A stretch of 5,542 nucleotides of DNA from an uncultured Nitrospinaceae bacterium (GTDB lineage Bacteria; Nitrospinota; Nitrospinia; Nitrospinales; VA-1). Below the pieces are notes generated by a model. The model saw only the letters and a list, made by a program, of their open reading frames with translations, was not told the origin of the DNA and did no database searches. Of the stretch, positions 1 through 5,542 are shown piece by piece; the first letter of the stretch is position 1, and each line of letters begins with the position of its first letter. Position numbers and translations under genes: made by a program. Location: NCBI GenBank assembly GCA_905182935.1, contig CAJJDL010000005.1:1-5542 (forward strand). The letters run 5' to 3'.

Positions 1-113
1 TTTACTGCATCGCAAACTCTTCGAGGTAATGGGGATACTTTGGCATGATCAAAAAAAATCTGATTGGCCTTGATCGGAAATTCTTGCTTTAAGTATATTT
101 CATGGCTATTCAT
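1..113 (-). CDS. Class V aminotransferase / cysteine desulfurase-like protein, N-terminal fragment
   Basis: An open frame begins with ATG at 113 and runs leftward off the window, giving 37 complete residues. It starts MNSHEIYLKQEFPI and continues with IFFDHAKVSPLPRRVCDAV. The pattern F-x-x-H-A-x-V-S-P-L-P-R-R-V is typical of the N-terminus of PLP-dependent class V (NifS/isopenicillin-epimerase-like) aminotransferases, where it lies at the edge of the substrate pocket. The PLP lysine and the rest of the catalytic domain are outside the window. Cysteine desulfurase, selenocysteine lyase and other transaminase or epimerase activities therefore cannot be told apart. The start lies 24 nt after the dinB stop on the same strand, so the two genes are probably co-transcribed. 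No good Shine-Dalgarno sequence precedes the ATG, which fits translation from an upstream-initiated message. Family recognition is fairly firm; the specific function is unknown. Confidence 0.72.
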   Translation of the reverse strand, partial: MNSHEIYLKQEFPIKANQIFFDHAKVSPLPRRVCDAV

Positions 114-137
114 CTGCGTATATCACTAGTTTGAAAA

Positions 138-1310
138 TTATTTACCACTATCACGGAAACTCCCTGCTTTTAGAATAGAATGAAATCCGTATTTATCTCG
201 AATACCATCGATACCACGGAATAGCCGGTCCCGCTCTTTAAATGAAACTTTTTCAAACAGATCCAATTGCTGAAACCTAACACGACTAAGAGATGAAAGA
301 GAAACACCTGTCAAGCGAACACAAGTTCTTCGGACGAAAAACTTCCTGAATAGGTGTAATATTTCACGAAAAATAATCCGATCATCGTCCGTAGACTCTC
401 TTAGAGTAATGCATCGTGTCACTGTTTTAAAATCTGAATGCCTTAACTTAAGTGTCACCGAACGCGCATAAAGTTTTTCTACTCGCAACTGAAATACCGC
501 TTTTTCTACGAGATAACTAAGGATCGATTCTAGATACTTTGGATCAGCAGAATCCTCCAATAAAGTAGTTTCTCTACTAATAGATCGACTATCTTCTTCT
601 TCACTAACAACGGGATGATCGCAAGTACCTCGCGCTTTAAGGTATAGTGCTGACCCCCACTTCCCATAAGCTTGTTCTAACCATTCTAGAGGAAGTTCAC
701 TTAATTGCATTACAGTGCGAATACCCATGCGCCTTAACTCCAAAGCACTTTTCGGGCCAATTCCTGGAATACATTCTACTCCGAGAGGAGCCAGAAACCT
801 GCGCTCCATACCCGGAGCAATCCACAGCATACCACTTGGTTTAACTGCGGTAGAAGCAACTTTAGCCACTAACTTGTTTGCAGCAATACCAATAGATGAG
901 TTGATTCCAACTTGCTCACTAATCTCGTCACGCATCCGTTGTGCCGTATCCAACAAAGACCCATGTAACCGCATGCACCCAGTAAGGTCAACATACGCTT
1001 CATCAATCGACATTGGCTCAACTAAAGGTGAATAGCCCCTCAATATATCGAAGATACGACAAGAAAACTCCTTATAACAGCTATGGGATCCACGAAGAAA
1101 AATGGCAGAAGGACACAAACGGCGCGCCCGAGCTAATGGCATTGCAGAATGGATGCCATACTTGCGTGCTGCATAAGATGCTGCGGCTACTACACCTCGT
1201 CCACCAGGATCTCCCCCTACTATCACTGGTTTTCCGCGTAGAGATGGGTTTAACACCTCTTCTACTGACACAAAAAATGCATCCATGTCTACGTGTAAAA
1301 TACTTCTCAA
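138..1310 (-). CDS. dinB: DNA polymerase IV (Y-family translesion polymerase)
   Basis: This encodes an error-prone Y-family polymerase that copies past damaged bases in the cytoplasm, usually held at the fork by the beta clamp. Read from the TTG at 1310 it is 390 aa. The start reads MRSILHVDMDAFF, matching the family's usual N-terminus, and places the metal ligands at Asp8, Asp103 and Glu104 (SIDEAY) and the steric-gate Phe at 13, the same numbers as in E. coli DinB. Other visible parts are the palm/fingers segment with RGVVAAASYAARKYG, the GIAANKLVAKVAS stretch, a helix-hairpin-helix thumb (PGIGPKSALELRRMG, about 182-196) and the little-finger domain (about 235-345). A clamp-binding motif QLDLF (348-352) is followed by a C-terminal IDGIRDKYG segment. 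The frame opens three codons earlier at GTG 1319, but that GTG sits inside the putative ribosome site. The gene lies downstream of lexA on the same strand and just ahead of the aminotransferase gene. No damage to the frame is seen. Confidence 0.95.
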   Translation of the reverse strand: MRSILHVDMDAFFVSVEEVLNPSLRGKPVIVGGDPGGRGVVAAASYAARKYGIHSAMPLARARRLCPSAIFLRGSHSCYKEFSCRIFDILRGYSPLVEPMSIDEAYVDLTGCMRLHGSLLDTAQRMRDEISEQVGINSSIGIAANKLVAKVASTAVKPSGMLWIAPGMERRFLAPLGVECIPGIGPKSALELRRMGIRTVMQLSELPLEWLEQAYGKWGSALYLKARGTCDHPVVSEEEDSRSISRETTLLEDSADPKYLESILSYLVEKAVFQLRVEKLYARSVTLKLRHSDFKTVTRCITLRESTDDDRIIFREILHLFRKFFVRRTCVRLTGVSLSSLSRVRFQQLDLFEKVSFKERDRLFRGIDGIRDKYGFHSILKAGSFRDSGK

Positions 1311-1316
1311 TTCATG

Positions 1317-1323
1317 CACCTTT
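1317..1323 (-). promoter_or_regulatory. Putative dinB ribosome binding site
   Basis: On the minus strand AAAGGTG lies 6 nt before the TTG at 1310, a normal Shine-Dalgarno spacing. The alternative GTG start at 1319 overlaps this site and would have no usable spacing. This supports the TTG start. It is an inference from position, since the motif is only a partial Shine-Dalgarno match. Confidence 0.5.
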
Positions 1324-1358
1324 TTTTAGAGCAATCAATATTTACCTATAGTCCAGAC

Positions 1359-1380
1359 GTAAAATTAAATAAAATTTTAC
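1359..1380. repeat. AT-rich inverted repeat upstream of dinB
   Basis: GTAAAATT and AATTTTAC form perfect 8-bp arms around a 6-nt centre (AAATAA). The repeat lies about 50 nt upstream of the dinB start in the lexA-dinB spacer. It could be a weak hairpin at the lexA mRNA end or a protein-binding palindrome in the dinB promoter region. The low GC of the arms makes a strong terminator unlikely, and chance occurrence in AT-rich DNA is possible. The rest of the 1324-1517 spacer shows no convincing gene or GC-rich terminator. Confidence 0.35.
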
Positions 1381-1517
1381 TTACAAATCACACACCTGCT
1401 TTTTTAATAGATTTAGGATGACATAACTAAACCACCCTACCTATCACGGTATAATGTAGAAAAACCTAATACTATTACGCCAACGAAACGTCATTTTCTT
1501 TTGAGGGTGGCTGATTT

Positions 1518-2120
1518 CTAAAATTTTCGCATTACACCAATAACCACTCCTTGGATTTTAAAATCACCTTCCTTTAAAAAAATAGGACTCATATCGGAGT
1601 TAGCCGGTTGCAATCGTACGCCATCCTTCTCCTTGTAGAATTTTTTCAACGTTGCTCTGTCATTTTCCAACAGAGCCACTACTGTTTCCCCATTATTTGC
1701 TAAATCACGTTTTTCAACAATCACATAATCGCCATCCTTGATATGATCCTCGATCATGGAATTTCCCTTTACACGGAGAACAAAAATACTTTTATCATCG
1801 GGGTCTGGTAAAAAAGACATCACTTCGTGGTTTTCTAAAACTTCAATTGGCTTACCCGCAACAATATGACCAAGGACTGTGTATTCTCTCGACGAAATTT
1901 TTGTAAACTTTTCATCGATAATTTCTATCGCACGGCTCAGGTTTTGATATTTGCGAATAAGTCCCTTGGACTCTAAATGAACTAAATGCTTATGAACTGT
2001 TGCTGATGAAGTGAGTTTAAACTGCTTTCCAATCTCGGCAATACTCGGTGCGTAGCCTTTACTTTTTATATGCTCTTTCAGGTACTGGTAAACCTCTCTC
2101 TGGCGTCTAGTCAAAAACAT
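1518..2120 (-). CDS. lexA: LexA repressor (SOS regulator, self-cleaving S24 peptidase family)
   Basis: This encodes the transcriptional repressor of the SOS response, inactivated by RecA-stimulated self-cleavage. The 200-aa product has the family's usual length. Residues 1-65 form the winged-helix DNA-binding domain, beginning MFLTRRQREVYQYL, with a recognition region around SIAEIGKQFKLTSSATVHKHL (26-46). The linker leads to the cleavage site Ala88-Gly89 in HIVAGKP. The C-terminal peptidase domain has the nucleophile Ser121 (GNSMIEDHIKDGD) and the general-base Lys159 (RATLKKF), so the protein should be cleavable. The ATG at 2120 is chosen because LexA proteins start just before the TRRQ/TKRQ motif and AAGGAG lies upstream. 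An in-frame TTG at 2168 would add 16 residues unlike LexA. It is transcribed divergently from arsC, with dinB downstream on the same strand. A candidate LexA box upstream (2209-2219) suggests autoregulation. Confidence 0.96.
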   Translation of the reverse strand: MFLTRRQREVYQYLKEHIKSKGYAPSIAEIGKQFKLTSSATVHKHLVHLESKGLIRKYQNLSRAIEIIDEKFTKISSREYTVLGHIVAGKPIEVLENHEVMSFLPDPDDKSIFVLRVKGNSMIEDHIKDGDYVIVEKRDLANNGETVVALLENDRATLKKFYKEKDGVRLQPANSDMSPIFLKEGDFKIQGVVIGVMRKF

Positions 2121-2124
2121 AAAA

Positions 2125-2130
2125 CTCCTT
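2125..2130 (-). promoter_or_regulatory. lexA ribosome binding site
   Basis: AAGGAG on the minus strand, 4 nt before the ATG at 2120, is a strong Shine-Dalgarno match. It fixes the lexA start there rather than at the upstream in-frame TTG at 2168. Confidence 0.7.
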
Positions 2131-2164
2131 ATAATAAGAGTCAGGATAGAAATGGGACACGCTA

Positions 2165-2193
2165 ACAATAGACGAATAAAAAACGAAAATCAA
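2165..2193 (-). promoter_or_regulatory. Possible sigma-70 type promoter for lexA
   Basis: On the minus strand TTGATT (2193-2188) and TATTGT (2170-2165) are separated by 17 nt, each matching four of six consensus positions. This would start transcription near 2158 and leave a leader of roughly 40 nt before the lexA ATG. It is a weak prediction from sequence alone, and AT-rich DNA yields such matches readily. Confidence 0.35.
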
Positions 2194-2208
2194 TGGAGAA
2201 TTTAACCC

Positions 2209-2219
2209 TTACACAGTAA
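2209..2219. promoter_or_regulatory. Candidate LexA operator (TTAC-N3-GTAA)
   Basis: TTACACAGTAA is a perfect TTAC-N3-GTAA palindrome in the divergent lexA-arsC intergenic region, about 90 nt from the lexA start and 49 nt from the arsC start. This consensus is the LexA box described for Bdellovibrio bacteriovorus, where lexA itself carries it. Here it would allow lexA autoregulation and perhaps affect arsC. It lies upstream of the proposed lexA -35 element rather than over it, which weakens the case. No GAAC-N4-GTTC or CTGT-N8-ACAG box was seen in this spacer. Confidence 0.45.
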
Positions 2220-2241
2220 TAACCTAACTCTAACTACTTAT

Positions 2242-2257
2242 GTTTAAGCGTTTAAGT
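2242..2257 (+). repeat. Tandem octamer repeat upstream of arsC
   Basis: GTTTAAGC is followed directly by GTTTAAGT, ending 11 nt before the arsC ATG. A second tandem pair, CTAACT twice, lies just upstream at 2224-2235. Such direct repeats can be binding sites for a regulator, but no known operator is matched and the function is unknown. Confidence 0.3.
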
Positions 2258-2268
2258 GAATTGAAGAC

Positions 2269-2694
2269 ATGACCGGTAAACTAAAAATTTTATTTCTGTG
2301 TACCGGCAATTCATGTCGAAGCCAAATGGCTGAGGGTTGGACAAGGCATATCAAAGGTAATACCATCGAACCCTATTCGGCAGGGATCGTCGCCCATGGA
2401 CTCAACCCGCGTGCAGTCCTCGTAATGAAAGAAGTAGGAGTAAATATCTCTAAACATACTTCTAAAAAAATTACGTCCATAATGAGCATTTCTTTTGACC
2501 ACGTGATAACCGTTTGCAGTGACGCCGAAAAATATTGCCCCGTTTTCTCCGGCAAAGTCCAAGTATCTCATTTTAGTTTCGACGATCCCCCGAGTCTTGC
2601 CAGATTTGCGCAGAGCGAAGAGGAAGCCTTATCCCATTTTCGACGTGTGCGAGACGAAATCCGCGCCTTTATAGAAAGCTTACCACCTAGGTAA
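2269..2694 (+). CDS. arsC: Thioredoxin-coupled arsenate reductase (low-molecular-weight phosphatase fold)
   Basis: The 141-aa cytoplasmic protein should reduce arsenate to arsenite using a cysteine relay recharged by thioredoxin. The phosphate-binding loop CTGNSCRS (11-18) has the C-x5-R-S signature with nucleophile Cys11 and Arg17. The two further redox cysteines are Cys83 and Cys90 in TVCSDAEKYCP, with the same spacing as Cys10/Cys82/Cys89 of the Staphylococcus pI258 enzyme. The catalytic aspartate is in FDDP (104-107), and the C-terminal FRRVRDEI segment is also typical of the family. The full triad argues for arsenate reductase over a plain low-molecular-weight tyrosine phosphatase. The start has only a weak purine-rich site (GAAG). 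No arsR, arsB or acr3 gene is in the window, so it stands apart from an ars operon. It is divergent from lexA, and the spacer may hold shared regulation. Confidence 0.92.
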   Translation: MTGKLKILFLCTGNSCRSQMAEGWTRHIKGNTIEPYSAGIVAHGLNPRAVLVMKEVGVNISKHTSKKITSIMSISFDHVITVCSDAEKYCPVFSGKVQVSHFSFDDPPSLARFAQSEEEALSHFRRVRDEIRAFIESLPPR

Positions 2695-2802
2695 CCTTGA
2701 AAAAAATTACACGGTCTTATTTCTATTATTTTTTTTAAAAATTTGCAAACACACCTTCACTCCGTTACGCTCAGAACATTAAAACAGCAAATAAAGACTG
2801 CC

Positions 2803-2834
2803 GCCTGAGCAGGCATACGTGTATTAAGTACTTA
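2803..2834 (+). repeat. Small palindromes ahead of the phosphatase gene
   Basis: GCCTG-AG-CAGGC (2803-2814) is a perfect 5-bp inverted repeat with a 2-nt centre. TAAGTACTTA (2825-2834) is a perfect 10-bp palindrome ending just before the start region at 2840. They sit in the 145-nt arsC-phosphatase spacer. Either could be an operator, but both are short and may be chance. The upstream part of this spacer (about 2719-2738) is T-rich without a clear GC stem. Confidence 0.25.
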
Positions 2835-2839
2835 GGACC

Positions 2840-3958
2840 ATGAACAATAAAAAAAAATACTTCATAACACTAGTTCTATTTTTAGACTTTTTTTTGATAT
2901 TTTTCACTGCGCACGCAGCAGAAAAATCATCTACTAAAAACTACGACGATATACTACGAGTTGGGGTGGTCGGTGACACTGGAATTGGAGAGCGCGCTTA
3001 TCATGCCGGTTTCACAGCTATAGCAAAGGCTCTAAAAGAAAAAAAACCCGACCTACTATTGCACCTCGGAGACTTTGTATATCAAACAAAACTTTTTCCA
3101 CAAACCTGCCCAGAAAGATATCTCAGAAAAATAAATAAAACACTCGCCGATCCGTTTCAGTTTAAACTATTTGTCCCTGGCGATAACGATCTACCTCCGA
3201 ACACGAAAAAACCAAAAGGTTCAGGGTGCTGGGGGAAAATTGACGCAATGGACAGCAATTTCGATTCTTATCCAACATCCATCCATAAACCAAGAGCCTA
3301 CGAAGGGACCATGACCATTGGTAACACTTTTTTTGCAATTCTCAATACATACCCCTGGGAAGACCCTACACTCTGGCTCGCCCCGCGTATTAAAAAAGCA
3401 AAAAATAAAGGTTTATGGATCATAGTAGCCCTACACGAGCCAGCTATTACCACGGCATGGTATCTTGAAAAAAGAGACTCCGTCTTAAAACAACTTAACT
3501 CACTTCAGCCCGACCTTGTATTCTCAGGGAATCAGCACTCCTATGAACGATTCCATCAACTCGGAATACCGAAACCAAGCGGAGTAATTCCCTTTGTAAC
3601 ACCAGAATCAGAAAACTATTTAAAAGGAAATGGAACTATCCATGTGGTGTCAGGTGGAGGAGGCGCATTTTTGAGACCATTCGCTGACCAACAAGGATTC
3701 AAGAAACGTACCGCACCAAAAGAAGTATTCAACGCATTAGCAACACGTGCTCTCATGAATCATTTTTTAATTTTGGAGATCACGAAAAAAACTTTAGCAG
3801 CAACAACTTATCGAGTGTGCCCAGAAATAACCGCGGAAGACAAACAAAACCCAAGGTGGAAACCAGATAAACCTATATGGGAGTCGGTTAAACTAGAGTG
3901 CGACGGAAAGAACAAAGGTTCTACTGTTTTCGAACATTTTAAAATTCGGAACGAATAA
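2840..3958 (+). CDS. Exported calcineurin-like metallophosphoesterase (purple acid phosphatase type)
   Basis: The 372-aa protein starts with a lysine-rich N-terminus, a hydrophobic core (about 8-22) and a likely signal peptidase site AHA|A after residue 26, so it should act in the periplasm or outside the cell. The metallophosphatase motifs follow in order: GDTG (45-48), LGDFVY with Asp78 and Tyr81, PGDND (113-117), His199 in ALHEP, SGNQHSYER (229-237) and a glycine-rich VVSGGGGAF segment (269-277). This order fits a phosphomonoesterase or related hydrolase of the purple/tartrate-resistant acid phosphatase group; the substrate is unknown. Two motifs are unusual: the usual GNHD/E is GDND, and the usual GHxH is GNQH, so second-metal ligands are changed. 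A PGDNE form is, from memory, known in some secreted relatives. Four cysteines (90, 130, 327, 353) could form disulfides. The start has a short AGGA nearby. It converges on mdh. Confidence 0.85.
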   Translation: MNNKKKYFITLVLFLDFFLIFFTAHAAEKSSTKNYDDILRVGVVGDTGIGERAYHAGFTAIAKALKEKKPDLLLHLGDFVYQTKLFPQTCPERYLRKINKTLADPFQFKLFVPGDNDLPPNTKKPKGSGCWGKIDAMDSNFDSYPTSIHKPRAYEGTMTIGNTFFAILNTYPWEDPTLWLAPRIKKAKNKGLWIIVALHEPAITTAWYLEKRDSVLKQLNSLQPDLVFSGNQHSYERFHQLGIPKPSGVIPFVTPESENYLKGNGTIHVVSGGGGAFLRPFADQQGFKKRTAPKEVFNALATRALMNHFLILEITKKTLAATTYRVCPEITAEDKQNPRWKPDKPIWESVKLECDGKNKGSTVFEHFKIRNE

Positions 3959-3975
3959 CGAATAATGTACATACT

Positions 3976-3991
3976 CAGTAAAAACTTACTG
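3976..3991. terminator. Possible small hairpin between convergent genes
   Basis: CAGTAA and TTACTG form a perfect 6-bp stem around AAAC in the 38-nt gap between the phosphatase and mdh stop codons. It could help end transcription from both sides. There is no strong T-run on the plus strand; the minus-strand continuation is moderately T-rich. This makes it a weak terminator candidate. Confidence 0.35.
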
Positions 3992-3996
3992 GGAAG

Positions 3997-4986
<990 letters not shown>

Positions 4987-5041
4987 CTATCTTAATTGAA
5001 GATCCTTAATCTTACATAAATTTTGCCATGCGTCTACTATG

Positions 5042-5060
5042 CTTACTTGAAGTAAGTAAG
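5042..5060. repeat. Inverted repeat in the mdh/glnD spacer
   Basis: CTTACTT and AAGTAAG form 7-bp arms around a 5-nt centre. An overlapping register pairs the left arm with 5050-5056 because AAGTAAG occurs twice in overlap. It lies about 100 nt upstream of the mdh start, so it could be an operator or a leader hairpin. No known site is matched with confidence. Confidence 0.3.
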
Positions 5061-5107
5061 TCACCTTAAAACTTTTAACCACTAGAAAATTTTTTTATTT
5101 TTTTTCT

Positions 5108-5137
5108 TTGACATGAAACCAAATAAAAAATTACAGT
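5108..5137 (+). promoter_or_regulatory. Sigma-70 type promoter candidate for the glnD-like gene
   Basis: A perfect -35 box TTGACA (5108-5113) is followed after 18 nt by TACAGT (5132-5137), which matches four of six positions of the -10 consensus. Transcription would begin near 5144 and leave a leader of about 140 nt before the ATG at 5286. The spacing is one nucleotide longer than ideal. Confidence 0.4.
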
Positions 5138-5285
5138 ACCAAATAATCCACGAAGCAATATTTTTTCTAATAAGACCAAATTATCTATAAGGCTACTGGT
5201 GGATTGCGGTAAGGTAAGTTAAACTAAAATATTATCCCCTAATTTGTCAAGCGATTTTGAAACAATAACATGAGTCGCCTTAACC

Positions 5286-5542
5286 ATGAACCACGAAAAT
5301 CAAAAATACTCATTTGGTATCGATTTTAGCGCGGTTCCACCTGTCCCAGATAACCCAGCCGAACTACCCAACTATCACTCTAGTTTTAAAAACCTTATCA
5401 AAGTTGAACGAGATAAAATTAAACAGTTTCATCGTGCTGGTGCAGGTGGGCGCGAGGTAGTTCAAGCTCATACTTCCCTTGTCGACTCAATTTTATGCTA
5501 CTTAATCGAATCCCTAGCCTCTAGAAAAAAATACTCTTCAGA
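5286..5542 (+). CDS. glnD: GlnD-like [protein-PII] uridylyltransferase, N-terminal fragment
   Basis: An open frame from ATG 5286 runs off the right edge, giving 85 complete residues. An in-frame TGA at 5271 closes the frame upstream, so this is the only ATG start that keeps the conserved region. The variable first 30 residues are followed by VERDKIKQFHRAGAGGREVV (40-59) and then AHTSLVDSILCYLIE. This helix pair, with a basic charged stretch, a Gly-rich A-G-x-G turn and a conserved (L/V)-V-D, is the typical segment just before the nucleotidyltransferase domain of GlnD. GlnD uridylylates and de-uridylylates PII in response to glutamine. The GS-x(10)-D-x-D nucleotidyltransferase core, HD domain and ACT domains lie beyond the window, so a related DUF294-type nucleotidyltransferase is not excluded. 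No Shine-Dalgarno sequence precedes the ATG. It is divergent from mdh. Confidence 0.65.
   Translation, partial: MNHENQKYSFGIDFSAVPPVPDNPAELPNYHSSFKNLIKVERDKIKQFHRAGAGGREVVQAHTSLVDSILCYLIESLASRKKYSS

Noticed and set aside
647..1351. Overlapping plus-strand open frames opposite dinB
   Set aside because: They lie antisense to a clearly recognised dinB, show no known motif and look like shadows of its codon pattern.
1432..1510. CCACCCT (1432-1438) and AGGGTGG (1504-1510) as a long-range stem after lexA
   Set aside because: Only 7 bp across a 65-nt loop with no T-run directly after it; chance is a good explanation.
2121..2168. Longer lexA start at TTG 2168
   Set aside because: The 16 extra residues are unlike LexA N-termini, while ATG 2120 has AAGGAG upstream and gives the standard start.
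2121..2268. E. coli-type, Gram-positive-type or Verrucomicrobia-type SOS box upstream of lexA
   Set aside because: No CTGT-N8-ACAG, GAAC-N4-GTTC or TGTTC-N4-GAACA match is present in the spacer.
2311..2571. Minus-strand open frames opposite arsC
   Set aside because: They are antisense to a complete arsC with all catalytic residues and resemble no protein family.
2719..2745. T-rich tract after arsC as an intrinsic terminator
   Set aside because: No GC-rich stem precedes the T-run, so a terminator call is not supported.
5270..5329. 19-codon ATG frame overlapping the glnD-like start in another frame
   Set aside because: It has no ribosome site and no family signal, and it is short enough to arise by chance.

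Overview
This 5.5 kb window is an AT-rich stretch of bacterial chromosome with seven protein-coding genes. Five are complete and two are cut by the window edges. No mobile element, CRISPR array, rRNA or tRNA gene was seen. The gene set is housekeeping and stress-related: LexA, DNA polymerase IV, thioredoxin-type arsenate reductase, an exported metallophosphatase, NAD-type malate dehydrogenase and the N-terminus of a GlnD-like protein. An exported protein with a Sec signal and a GlnD-type nitrogen sensor suggest a Gram-negative bacterium. Several genes have weak or no Shine-Dalgarno sequence. Verrucomicrobiota or a Bdellovibrio/delta-proteobacterial lineage are possible, but the sequence does not settle the phylum.

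Left part (1-2120, minus strand): lexA, then dinB, then the first 37 codons of a class V aminotransferase-like (cysteine desulfurase fold) gene running off the left edge. dinB and the aminotransferase gene are 24 nt apart and probably co-transcribed. lexA and dinB are separated by about 200 nt holding an AT-rich hairpin. LexA has the complete self-cleavage machinery, and DinB has all catalytic residues plus a beta-clamp motif. Together they are the repressor and error-prone polymerase arms of an SOS response.

Middle (2121-3958): the lexA-arsC divergent intergenic region carries one TTAC-N3-GTAA palindrome. This equals the LexA box reported for Bdellovibrio and is a candidate operator for lexA. 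Tandem octamers lie just before arsC. arsC encodes the full Cys11/Cys83/Cys90 redox triad but has no other ars gene nearby. Then comes a signal-peptide-bearing calcineurin-like phosphatase with atypical metal-site motifs.

Right part (3959-5542): mdh on the minus strand converges on the phosphatase gene across a 38-nt gap with a small hairpin. A 338-nt AT-rich non-coding region separates mdh from the divergent glnD-like gene, which runs off the right edge. That region holds a TTGACA-type promoter and a hairpin.

No clearly new biological system is visible. The points most worth a second look are the candidate LexA operator, the altered metal-ligand motifs of the phosphatase, and the TTG start that best fits dinB.
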